Shown: positions 1-5,393, counted from the first letter of the stretch. The stretch is DNA of 5,393 nucleotides from Oscillospiraceae bacterium (GCA_022508865.1 JAFLUK010000100.1:1-5393), one strand, 5' to 3'. The notes: generated from the sequence alone by a model not told the origin. Numbers and translations are program-made.

Positions 1-246
1 CAGATGAAAATGTTTCTCACCAGACTTGGATTTAACTCCAAAATGGTTATCACAGGTGACATAACACAGATAGATTTGCCAAACGGGGCAAAAAGCGGAC
101 TAAAGGACTGCATAAAGGTTCTTAAGGATGTTAAGGATATTAAACATATTACCTTTAACGAAAAGGATGTTGTAAGACATCATTTGGTACAAGACATTAT
201 TAAGGCATATGCAAAAATTGAGGAAAAAGGAAACAGGAGAGATTGA
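1..246 (+). CDS. phoH: PhoH-family ATPase, C-terminal fragment (5' end outside window)
   Basis: This is the last 81 codons of a PhoH-like protein, a P-loop NTPase related to the helicase/AAA-like fold and implicated in RNA metabolism. The frame is open from base 1, and the ATG at base 4 is an internal methionine, not the start. Visible family landmarks are KMFLTRLGF near the left edge, then GDITQIDLP (about fragment residues 19-27, the conserved segment after Walker B that resembles a sensor/helicase motif), then DVVRHHLVQ followed by IIKAYAK. The family usually has DVVRHPLV, so the second His replaces a Pro. Walker A and B would lie upstream of the window; a full protein is normally about 320 residues. 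The stop is one base before ybeY, so the two are almost certainly cotranscribed and the ybeY ribosome binding site lies inside phoH. Family assignment is firm; the exact biochemical role of PhoH is poorly defined. Confidence 0.93.
   Translation, partial: QMKMFLTRLGFNSKMVITGDITQIDLPNGAKSGLKDCIKVLKDVKDIKHITFNEKDVVRHHLVQDIIKAYAKIEEKGNRRD
235..240 (+). promoter_or_regulatory. Ribosome binding site of ybeY
   Basis: AGGAGA ends 7 bases before the ATG at 248 and lies within the last codons of phoH. It decides the ybeY start: the longer open frame beginning at ATG 209 would place the start upstream of this site and add 13 residues with no family counterpart. Confidence 0.8.
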
Positions 247-247
247 G

Positions 248-754
248 ATGACAGAAAACAAAATCAGAGTCGTAATAACTAACAAACAGAAAACCATTAA
301 AATCCCAACAGGTCTCAGAATGTTAGTCAGAAGAACCTGCAATGCGGTCTTGAGAATGGAAGAATTTAAAGGTGCTGCAGAAATCAGCGTTACATTTGTT
401 GACAATGCAGGTATAAAAGAGCTTAATGCTCAATACAGAGACAAGGACATTGAAACAGATGTACTATCTTTCCCAATGGGAGAAAACGGTGTTTGGGATA
501 AAGATCCGGAAACAGGCGCATTTATTCTCGGCGACGTTGTAATCTCTATGGAAAAGGCTGTTGAGCAGGCTGAAATTTACGGCCACACCCTGCAAAGAGA
601 GGTTGGCTATCTCACAGCCCACAGCGTTCTTCATTTGCTTGGCTATGACCATATGGAACCCCTTGACAAGGTACATATGAGAGAAAAGGAAGAATTGGTA
701 ATGGAACAGCTTGGCTTACCTGCAAGCATCAGCTACATTGCCGACTATAATTAA
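248..754 (+). CDS. ybeY: Endoribonuclease YbeY, 16S rRNA maturation / ribosome quality control
   Basis: This encodes a 168-residue protein of the UPF0054/YbeY family, a single-domain metal-dependent endoribonuclease of the cytoplasm. In other bacteria it takes part in 16S rRNA 3'-end maturation and in removal of defective ribosomes. The zinc-binding signature H-x3-H-x5-H is intact as HSVLHLLGYDH, with ligands at His125, His129 and His135. Also present are the conserved TDVLSFP (residues 70-76) and LGDVVIS (94-100) segments. The first His is followed by Ser where many homologues have Gly, which I take as ordinary variation. Length is typical (about 150-170). The ATG at 248 is chosen because it follows a good AGGAGA site; the frame extends upstream to an ATG at 209, but that part overlaps phoH and lacks family support. 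Its stop TAA overlaps the dgkA ATG by one base. Lying between phoH and dgkA-era is the classical Firmicutes context. Confidence 0.97.
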   Translation: MTENKIRVVITNKQKTIKIPTGLRMLVRRTCNAVLRMEEFKGAAEISVTFVDNAGIKELNAQYRDKDIETDVLSFPMGENGVWDKDPETGAFILGDVVISMEKAVEQAEIYGHTLQREVGYLTAHSVLHLLGYDHMEPLDKVHMREKEELVMEQLGLPASISYIADYN

Positions 755-1221
755 TGAAAGAGTTTAAAAGTTTTTCTTTTGCAATAAAGGGAATATCAGT
801 CGCCATAAGGGATGAGAGTCATTATAGATTTCACCTTACGGCGACTTTTTATGTGTTTTTCTTTGGAATACTTTACCATCTTACAAAATTACAGTGGTGT
901 ATTCTTGTGCTGAATATTTCCGCTGTATTAACGGCAGAAATGTTTAACACTGCAATAGAAAATATCTGCGATATATACACAAAGGATTACAATAAAAATA
1001 TAAAAATAATCAAGGATATTTCTGCAGGCGGTGTGCTTGTATCTGCAATTACCTCCTTTATCTGCGGTGTATTTATATTTCTTGATTTACAAGAAATCAC
1101 ATCAATTGCTGAATTTTATATCCACACTCCCCTTGCACTTCTGGAGCTGATATTTACCATTATAATTTCCACAGTGTTTGTGGCAAAACCAAGTTGCATA
1201 AATCATAAGTTTGATTTATAA
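754..1221 (+). CDS. dgkA: Diacylglycerol kinase family membrane protein, probable undecaprenol kinase, with C-terminal extension
   Basis: This 155-residue integral membrane protein belongs to the small prokaryotic DgkA family. In Gram-positive bacteria the members phosphorylate undecaprenol with ATP, feeding the lipid carrier for wall synthesis. Key residues align to E. coli DgkA with a constant offset of 7: Glu21 (E28), Glu62 (E69), Asn65 and the catalytic-type Glu69 (E76) in AEMFNTAIEN, and Lys87-Asp88 (K94-D95) in KDISAGGVLV. Hydrophobic stretches at about 28-43, 47-63 and 90-110 form the usual three membrane helices. Beyond these is an extra tail (about 111-155) with a fourth hydrophobic stretch at about 124-144; the B. 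subtilis protein is only about 123 residues. There is no clear ribosome binding site. The ATG overlaps the ybeY stop in a TAATG junction, which suggests translational coupling. Composition is about 34% GC, lower than the neighbours, as expected for a Phe/Ile-rich membrane protein. Substrate choice (undecaprenol versus diacylglycerol) is inferred from lineage. Confidence 0.92.
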   Translation: MKEFKSFSFAIKGISVAIRDESHYRFHLTATFYVFFFGILYHLTKLQWCILVLNISAVLTAEMFNTAIENICDIYTKDYNKNIKIIKDISAGGVLVSAITSFICGVFIFLDLQEITSIAEFYIHTPLALLELIFTIIISTVFVAKPSCINHKFDL

Positions 1222-1222
1222 T
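1194..1222 (+). promoter_or_regulatory. Candidate sigma-A promoter for era
   Basis: TTGCAT at 1194-1199 (3 of 6 matches to TTGACA, with the key TTG) is followed after exactly 17 bases by a perfect TATAAT at 1217-1222, which spans the dgkA stop codon. Transcription would begin near 1229 and give a leader of about 28 bases containing the era ribosome binding site. A perfect -10 at ideal spacing is suggestive, but AT-rich DNA produces such matches by chance and the -35 is weak. Confidence 0.4.
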
Positions 1223-1244
1223 GAATGTGTATATATAAAAATAC

Positions 1245-1250
1245 AAGGAG
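1245..1250 (+). promoter_or_regulatory. Ribosome binding site of era
   Basis: AAGGAG ends 7 bases before the ATG at 1258. It fixes the era start there. The alternative in-frame ATG at 1225 has no such site and would add 11 residues ahead of the normal Era N-terminus. Confidence 0.85.
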
Positions 1251-1257
1251 AAAATCA

Positions 1258-2169
1258 ATGAATTTTAATGATAAATCTGCCTTTATTGCAATTATCGGCA
1301 GACCCAATGTGGGCAAAAGCTCAATACTCAACAGACTGCTGGGACAGAAGGTTGCCATTGTTTCATCAAAACCGCAGACCACAAGAACAAGAATTATGGG
1401 GGTGCTGACAGAGGGCATTGACCAGCTTGTATTTCTGGACACCCCGGGTATGCACAAACCAAAAAACACCCTTGGTGACTATATGGTAAAATCTATAAAC
1501 GAGTCTGTTGCAGGGGTAGATGCATGCGTGTTGGTGACAGAAGCAGGGGCAGAAATCAGAGAAAATGAAAAAATGCTGATAGAAAAGGTGAAAAAGCTGG
1601 GTCTGCCCTGTATTTTAGCCATTAATAAAACAGACACAATAAGCGACAAAGAGATACTTCTGGAGCAAATTATAAAATACTCCAATCTCTTTGACTTTGA
1701 CGCCATTGTTCCTGTATCGGCAGAAACAGGCGACAAGCTTAATGAGCTTAAAGATGAGCTTAAAAAGTTTACGGCAGAGGGTGGACACTTCTTCCCTGAT
1801 GACACACTGACAGACCAACCCGAAAAGGTACTTGCGGCAGAAATGATAAGGGAAAAAATCCTTCGACTTACAGAAAAAGAAATCCCTCACGGCACTGCTG
1901 TTGTGATAGAAAGAATGAAAGTCCGTGAAGATAAAAACATTATGGATATAGACGCCACCGTTTATTGCGAAAGAGCAAGCCACAAGGGCATACTCATTGG
2001 CAAAAAGGGGCAAATGCTTAAAAAAATTTCTACCTATGCACGTCAAGATATGGAAAATTTCTTTGGCTGTAAGGTCAATTTACAAACCTGGATTAAGGTA
2101 AAAGAGGATTGGCGAAATAAAGAAAATCTTATGCGAAGCTTTGGCTTTGACAGCAACGATTTTCAGTAA
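1258..2169 (+). CDS. era: GTPase Era
   Basis: This encodes a complete 303-residue Era, the essential-type GTPase that binds the 3' end of 16S rRNA and assists 30S subunit maturation. The N-terminal G domain carries G1 GRPNVGKS (residues 14-21), G2 QTTR (40-43), G3 DTPG (61-64), G4 NKTD (123-126) and G5 SAE (154-156). The C-terminal KH RNA-binding domain is marked by IGKKGQMLKKI (247-257) and ends with VKEDWRNKENLMRSFGF (281-297), a hallmark of the family. Length is standard (about 300). The start at 1258 is chosen on the AAGGAG site and on the family N-terminus; an in-frame ATG at 1225 is rejected. It follows dgkA by 36 bases, with no cdd gene between as in Bacillus, and probably has its own promoter as well as read-through from upstream. 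All motifs look intact, so it should be functional. Confidence 0.98.
   Translation: MNFNDKSAFIAIIGRPNVGKSSILNRLLGQKVAIVSSKPQTTRTRIMGVLTEGIDQLVFLDTPGMHKPKNTLGDYMVKSINESVAGVDACVLVTEAGAEIRENEKMLIEKVKKLGLPCILAINKTDTISDKEILLEQIIKYSNLFDFDAIVPVSAETGDKLNELKDELKKFTAEGGHFFPDDTLTDQPEKVLAAEMIREKILRLTEKEIPHGTAVVIERMKVREDKNIMDIDATVYCERASHKGILIGKKGQMLKKISTYARQDMENFFGCKVNLQTWIKVKEDWRNKENLMRSFGFDSNDFQ
1741..1764 (+). repeat. 12-base tandem duplication inside era
   Basis: AATGAGCTTAAA at 1741-1752 is followed directly by GATGAGCTTAAA, with 11 of 12 bases identical. It encodes NELK-DELK, residues 162-169, in the helical linker between the G domain and the KH domain. It stays in frame and is likely harmless; a small slippage duplication is possible, but so is ordinary Lys/Glu/Leu helix composition. 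Confidence 0.6.
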
Positions 2170-2218
2170 TTCCATAATTTACTCACTATAAAATAAATAT
2201 TATCCGCTAATGCTAACA

Positions 2219-2225
2219 AGGGTGA
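2219..2225 (+). promoter_or_regulatory. Ribosome binding site of the yqzL-like gene
   Basis: AGGGTGA lies 5 bases before the ATG at 2231. It supports that start over the in-frame ATG at 2210, which lies upstream of the site. Confidence 0.55.
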
Positions 2226-2230
2226 TATTT

Positions 2231-2395
2231 ATGAATGAAACAGATGCTTGGAACTACTTTATGCAGACAGGTCACGTCAATGAATATTTGACTTATCTGT
2301 CAATACAAAAGGCTAAAAACGCAGGAAAGGAATTGGAACAGCCTGATGAAAACTCTGACAGAGGGAATTATACTAAAAGAACAGAATATAGGTGA
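2231..2395 (+). CDS. yqzL: YqzL-like small protein
   Basis: This is a 54-residue protein with no known biochemical function. The N-terminal half, with DAWNYFMQTGHVNEYLTYL, matches the YqzL pattern as I remember it (W-x2-F-x2-TG-x-I/V-x2-YL). Its position between era and recO is exactly where the short yqzL gene sits in Bacillus. The rest is hydrophilic and charged (KAKNAGKELEQPDEN, then a basic tail). No signal peptide, membrane segment or cysteine is visible. The start at 2231 follows an AGGGTGA site. The last 50 bases overlap recO in a different frame, so the final residues (about 39-54) are encoded by sequence that also specifies the RecO N-terminus and are probably weakly constrained. The overlap suggests translational coupling to recO. 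Assignment rests on a short motif plus position. Confidence 0.75.
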   Translation: MNETDAWNYFMQTGHVNEYLTYLSIQKAKNAGKELEQPDENSDRGNYTKRTEYR

Positions 2396-3101
2396 AAAGG
2401 ACAAACTAATCACCGCCCTCACAGCAGAGAAAGGGCTAATCAGAGGCTTTGCCAAGGGCGCAAAAAACATCAAAAGTCAAAATTCGGCAGGCACTCAACT
2501 CTTTTCTTACTCCCGACTTTGTCTGATAGAAAGCAAAGGTCGGGACACCTACATAATCAGCGAAGCAAAGTCAAAGGAAATGTTCTTTGGGCTACGAAAA
2601 AACATAGAAAATATGTGCCTTGCACAGTATTTTTCAGAACTTTTGATGACTCTCCTTGTAGAAGGAGAAAAAAGCCCCTCGGCGCTGTCGCTTATCCTTA
2701 ATTCACTTTACATACTGGCTAACGAAAAAAGACCTCCATTGCTTGTTAAGGCATGCTTTGAAATGAGACTCCTTGGCATTTGCGGATATATGCCCGACCT
2801 GACAATGTGCAGTGTATGCGGGGAATATGACAGAGAAACCTTTTTCTTTATCCCTCACACAGGCACACTTTGTTGCAGCCACTGTTCATCCCAAGACAGT
2901 CTGCCAAAAAGCATTGCCCTTGACAGAAGTGTTACCACTGCCTTGAGGCACACAATTTATGCAGAGGAAAAAAAGTTGTTTTCCTTTCTTCTGGGCGACA
3001 GCAGTCTGGAAACACTGAACAAAGCAACAGAAGAATATGTTAGTAACCAAACAGACCGACATTACAAAACATTAGATTTTTACAAAGCAATGAGATGTTG
3101 A
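2346..3101 (+). CDS. recO: DNA repair protein RecO
   Basis: This 251-residue RecO belongs to the RecFOR pathway: it binds single-stranded DNA and SSB, anneals strands and helps load RecA at gaps. The N-terminus (TEGIILKEQNIGEKDKLIT, then KGLIRGFAKGAKN) is the family's OB-fold opening, which fixes the ATG at 2346. The helical C-terminal part contains FEMRLLGICGYMPDL (about 138-152), followed by a four-cysteine zinc finger: Cys155-x2-Cys158 and Cys177-x2-Cys180. Length matches the usual 240-260. No strong ribosome binding site sits at normal spacing: AAAGG at 2326-2330 is 15 bases from the ATG, and a weak GGAA lies nearer. Translation is therefore probably coupled to the overlapping yqzL-like gene. 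The C-terminal end HYKTLDFYKAM is typical of clostridial RecO. A 57-base gap separates it from mutS2. Confidence 0.96.
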   Translation: MKTLTEGIILKEQNIGEKDKLITALTAEKGLIRGFAKGAKNIKSQNSAGTQLFSYSRLCLIESKGRDTYIISEAKSKEMFFGLRKNIENMCLAQYFSELLMTLLVEGEKSPSALSLILNSLYILANEKRPPLLVKACFEMRLLGICGYMPDLTMCSVCGEYDRETFFFIPHTGTLCCSHCSSQDSLPKSIALDRSVTTALRHTIYAEEKKLFSFLLGDSSLETLNKATEEYVSNQTDRHYKTLDFYKAMRC

Positions 3102-3107
3102 TATCCA

Positions 3108-3137
3108 TTGACAACTGACAATTAATAAATTCATAAT
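3108..3137 (+). promoter_or_regulatory. Candidate sigma-A promoter for mutS2
   Basis: A perfect TTGACA at 3108-3113 is followed after 18 bases by CATAAT at 3132-3137 (5 of 6 matches). It lies wholly within the recO-mutS2 gap. Predicted transcription start is near 3144, leaving a leader of about 15 bases that just includes the weak AAGAGA ribosome binding site. The -35 overlaps a small heptamer repeat, so part of the match may come from that repeat. Confidence 0.5.
3109..3122 (+). repeat. Two-copy heptamer repeat in the recO-mutS2 gap
   Basis: TGACAAC is followed directly by TGACAAT, with 6 of 7 bases identical, in otherwise AT-rich non-coding sequence. It could be a remnant of a short tandem intergenic repeat, a direct-repeat binding site at the -35, or chance. 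Only two copies are present. Confidence 0.4.
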
Positions 3138-3146
3138 ACAAAAGAT

Positions 3147-3152
3147 AAGAGA
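3147..3152 (+). promoter_or_regulatory. Weak ribosome binding site of mutS2
   Basis: AAGAGA ends 6 bases before the ATG at 3159. It differs from the ideal AGGAGA by one base and is weaker than the sites of ybeY and era. It fits the start that gives the expected MutS2 N-terminus. Confidence 0.5.
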
Positions 3153-3158
3153 AAAGCA

Positions 3159-5393
3159 ATGAATAAACATTACAAAGCACTTGAGTTTGATAAAATACTT
3201 GAACTGTTAAGCAAAGAGTGTACCTTTGCCGATGCAAAGGAGGCTTCACTGTCCTTAACACCTGTATATTCAAAGGCAGAAGCAGAAGCATTAATGCAGG
3301 AAACCGATGACGGATTTTGTCTCATCGGCAAATTCGGCACACCTAATTTCGGCAGTTTAACAAATATGGTTTCACCTCTCCGACGTGCCCGGGCAGGGGC
3401 AAGTCTTACCCCTTTGGAGCTTTTGAGAATTGCAGAAATTTTAAGAGTTATACGTTCTATAAAGCAGTGGAGAAATAACGGCGACGATAGAAAAAGCTGT
3501 CTTGACAAATACTTCAACCGCCTTATCCCAAACAAATTTTTAGAGGATAAAATCAACGACGCAATTATCGCAGAGGACGAAATTTCCGACAAGGCATCCA
3601 CCGCCCTTTCCGACATAAGGAGAAAAATCAGAACAGCATCCTCAAAGGCAAGAGAAGCCCTTGACAAAATTATAAGAAGCTCCAACTACTCAAAATATTT
3701 GCAGGACAGGATTATTACCCAGCGTGACGGCAGATTTGTTGTTCCTGTAAAGGCAGAGTGCCGTGGCAACATACCCGGTCTTGTTCACGATACATCAGGC
3801 AGCGGACAGACTGTTTTTATTGAACCAATGGGTGTGGTTCAGGCTAACAACGACATCCGTATGCTACGGAACAAGGAGCAGGAGGAAATTGACAGAATTC
3901 TTTATGAGCTTTCTGTTATGGCAGGTGATTGTGCCGACTCAATCATTGGCAACTACAAAACATTAATTGACCTTAACATTGTTTTTGCAAAGGCAAACCT
4001 TGCATACAAAATGAAAGCTACTGCACCTGCAATTAATGAAGATGGTGTTATTAATCTGAAAAATGCCCGTCACCCCCTTATTGACAAAAACAGAGTTGTT
4101 CCTGTTGATATTACCTTAGGCAGGGACTACACCACACTTGTTATCACAGGACCAAACACAGGTGGTAAAACCGTATCTTTAAAGACAACAGGTCTGCTTA
4201 CACTTATGGCTATGACAGGACTTATGATACCCTGCAGCGACCAAAGTGAAATTTCTGTTTTCAAAAAAATTCTTGTGGATATCGGGGACGAACAGAGCAT
4301 TGAACAGAGCCTTTCCACATTCTCATCCCATATGACAAATATTATAAAAATAATCGACCTTGCTTCTCCAAATTCTCTGGTGCTGATAGATGAGCTTGGT
4401 GCAGGAACAGACCCTGTTGAGGGTGCAGCCCTTGCAGTGGCTATTCTCCAGAATATAAGGGCAAAGGGTGCAAAAATCCAGTGTACTACCCACTATGCAG
4501 AACTAAAGGAATTTGCAATTACAACAGAGGGTGTTGAAAACGGCTGCTGCGAGTTTGATGTAAAAACTCTCCGTCCTACATACAAGCTGTTAATAGGTAT
4601 TCCCGGAAAAAGCAACGCCTTTGCAATCAGCAAAAGGCTGGGACTTTCCGATGAAATTATTTCAGATGCAAAACAGCTTGTAAGCAATGAAAGCAGACGT
4701 TTTGAGAGCACTATAGAGCAGCTTGAAGAACGCCGTCAGATTCTTGAAAAAAGGCTAAAGGAAGCCAACGATACCAAGGCTATGGCCGGACGTCAAAGGG
4801 AACAGGCAAACAGTATTATAGAAAAAGCCAAGCGTGAAGCTGAAAAAGAAATTGAAAAGGCTCACCAGGAAGCAGAGAGAATAAGCAGTCGCACAAGAGC
4901 GCAGGCACAGAGTATTCTTGACCGTCTTGAACAGCTTGAAAAACAACAGCAGATGGATGCTGAAGAAAAGGCAAAGTTAAGGAAAAGCATTAATGATATG
5001 GAGAACTTTGCCGACCCTGTTAAGGAGAAAAGAGCAGAAAAATACACACCTCCCCGACCATTTAAGGTTGGCGACAGTGTGCTGATTTTTGATATTGACA
5101 AAAAGGGAGAAATTTTGTCCCTTAACCAAAAGGAAAGCACTGCAATGGTGCAGGCAGGCATTATAAAAACAAGGGTAAAGCTAAACAACCTCAGGCTGAT
5201 TAAGGAACAGCCAAAGACCACTGTTCAAAGCACCAAAAGAACTATAAGAGGCAAAATGGATATGAACCCCTCTACAGAGATTGATGTCCGTGGAGAAACC
5301 GCAATGGACGCCATTATGCAGGTGGACTCTGCCATTGACCATGCGCTGCTGATGAATCTTAATCAGCTTACCATTATACACGGAAAGGGCACA
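3159..5393 (+). CDS. mutS2: MutS2 protein: MutS-type ATPase with C-terminal Smr domain (3' end outside window)
   Basis: The frame runs open to the right edge, with 745 codons visible and about 40 more expected (B. subtilis MutS2 is about 785). The start MNKHYKALEFDKILELL is the family N-terminus; the mismatch-recognition domain of true MutS is absent. The order is core/lever region to about 315, then the ABC-type ATPase with Walker A GPNTGGKT (331-338), signature-like STFSSHMTN (386-394), Walker B LVLIDELGAGTDP (407-419; MutS2-specific, where MutS has DELGRGT) and the switch His445 in TTHYAELK. A long charged coiled coil follows (about 505-615), then a small beta segment (about 635-680). Last is the Smr nuclease domain, with EIDVRGE (707-713) and HGKGT (741-745) reached at the window end. 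Homologues suppress homologous recombination (Helicobacter, Thermus) or act on collided ribosomes (Bacillus); which applies here is not decidable. A separate promoter in the 57-base gap after recO is likely. No frameshift or missing catalytic residue is seen. Confidence 0.97.
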   Translation, partial: MNKHYKALEFDKILELLSKECTFADAKEASLSLTPVYSKAEAEALMQETDDGFCLIGKFGTPNFGSLTNMVSPLRRARAGASLTPLELLRIAEILRVIRSIKQWRNNGDDRKSCLDKYFNRLIPNKFLEDKINDAIIAEDEISDKASTALSDIRRKIRTASSKAREALDKIIRSSNYSKYLQDRIITQRDGRFVVPVKAECRGNIPGLVHDTSGSGQTVFIEPMGVVQANNDIRMLRNKEQEEIDRILYELSVMAGDCADSIIGNYKTLIDLNIVFAKANLAYKMKATAPAINEDGVINLKNARHPLIDKNRVVPVDITLGRDYTTLVITGPNTGGKTVSLKTTGLLTLMAMTGLMIPCSDQSEISVFKKILVDIGDEQSIEQSLSTFSSHMTNIIKIIDLASPNSLVLIDELGAGTDPVEGAALAVAILQNIRAKGAKIQCTTHYAELKEFAITTEGVENGCCEFDVKTLRPTYKLLIGIPGKSNAFAISKRLGLSDEIISDAKQLVSNESRRFESTIEQLEERRQILEKRLKEANDTKAMAGRQREQANSIIEKAKREAEKEIEKAHQEAERISSRTRAQAQSILDRLEQLEKQQQMDAEEKAKLRKSINDMENFADPVKEKRAEKYTPPRPFKVGDSVLIFDIDKKGEILSLNQKESTAMVQAGIIKTRVKLNNLRLIKEQPKTTVQSTKRTIRGKMDMNPSTEIDVRGETAMDAIMQVDSAIDHALLMNLNQLTIIHGKGT

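Noticed and set aside
209..247. Upstream in-frame start for ybeY at ATG 209
   Set aside because: It would overlap phoH by 38 bases, lies before the AGGAGA site, and adds 13 residues without a family counterpart.
100..405. 101-codon hydrophobic open frame on the minus strand across the phoH-ybeY junction
   Set aside because: Opposite two confident genes. The hydrophobicity arises from the antisense of Lys/Asn-rich codons, and there is no supporting context.
1615..2046. 143-codon open frame on the minus strand inside era
   Set aside because: Antisense to the conserved Era linker and KH domain, with a Phe/Cys-rich translation and no recognisable motif.
2147..2178. TTGACA at 2147-2152 with CATAAT at 2173-2178 as a promoter for yqzL-recO
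   Set aside because: The spacer is 20 bases, too long for a normal sigma-A promoter, and no good -10 lies at 16-18 bases. The TTGACA falls in conserved Era codons.
2170..2230. Possible terminator or hairpin in the era-yqzL gap (ATAAT ... ATTAT arms)
   Set aside because: The arms are five AT pairs with a long loop and no following T-run, so they are not a credible terminator. The gap otherwise holds only the yqzL ribosome binding site.
3170..3685. 171-codon open frame on the minus strand
   Set aside because: It lies entirely opposite recognisable MutS2 coding sequence apart from nothing of its own; it is Ser/Leu-rich, has no family resemblance that I can see, and is a by-product of mutS2 codon use.
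3159..5393. Classical mismatch-repair MutS rather than MutS2
   Set aside because: The N-terminal mismatch-binding domain is missing, Walker B reads DELGAGTDP, and an Smr domain begins at the C-terminus; all three indicate MutS2.
1..5393. A hidden novel system (defence island, mobile element, CRISPR, RNA gene)
   Set aside because: Every stretch longer than about 60 bases is accounted for by recognisable housekeeping genes. No array-like repeats, terminal inverted repeats, tRNA-like clover folds or foreign-looking composition were seen.

Overview
The window reads as a chromosomal housekeeping locus of a low-GC Gram-positive bacterium, most likely a member of the Clostridia. The evidence is the gene order phoH-ybeY-dgkA-era-yqzL-recO, which is the conserved Firmicutes arrangement. 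The proteins are Firmicutes types: an undecaprenol-kinase-type DgkA, a YqzL-like small protein and a MutS2 with an Smr domain. Base composition is also moderately AT-rich; a hand count over 781-1200 inside dgkA gives about 34% GC, and single 60-base lines in era and mutS2 give about 42-55%. I cannot name a genus. All seven genes are on the + strand and coding density is very high.

Layout. 1-246 is the C-terminal end of a PhoH-family ATPase. 248-754 is ybeY (16S rRNA maturation endoribonuclease), one base after the phoH stop. 754-1221 is dgkA, which shares one base with the ybeY stop. A short gap with a good candidate promoter leads into era at 1258-2169. A 61-base gap precedes a 54-codon yqzL-like gene (2231-2395), whose last 50 bases overlap the start of recO (2346-3101) in another frame. 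A 57-base gap with a candidate promoter and a two-copy heptamer repeat precedes mutS2 (3159 to the window end). mutS2 is open at the right edge; 745 codons are visible and the sequence stops inside the C-terminal Smr domain.

How the genes may work together. PhoH, YbeY and Era are linked in many bacteria with RNA metabolism and maturation of the small ribosomal subunit. DgkA recycles undecaprenol for cell-wall lipid carriers. RecO loads RecA in recombinational repair. MutS2 has been tied both to suppression of recombination and, in Bacillus, to rescue of collided ribosomes. The run therefore mixes ribosome assembly/quality control with DNA repair, as this locus does in other Firmicutes.

Compared with the Bacillus subtilis order, the HD-domain gene yqfF/pgpH between phoH and ybeY, and cdd between dgkA and era, are absent. 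mutS2 directly follows recO. I see no mobile element, CRISPR array, tRNA, rRNA or convincing intrinsic terminator, and no sign of a novel defence or biosynthetic system. The points worth a second look are modest: the dgkA C-terminal extension, the yqzL/recO overlap, the promoters inside the cluster and the recO-mutS2 junction.
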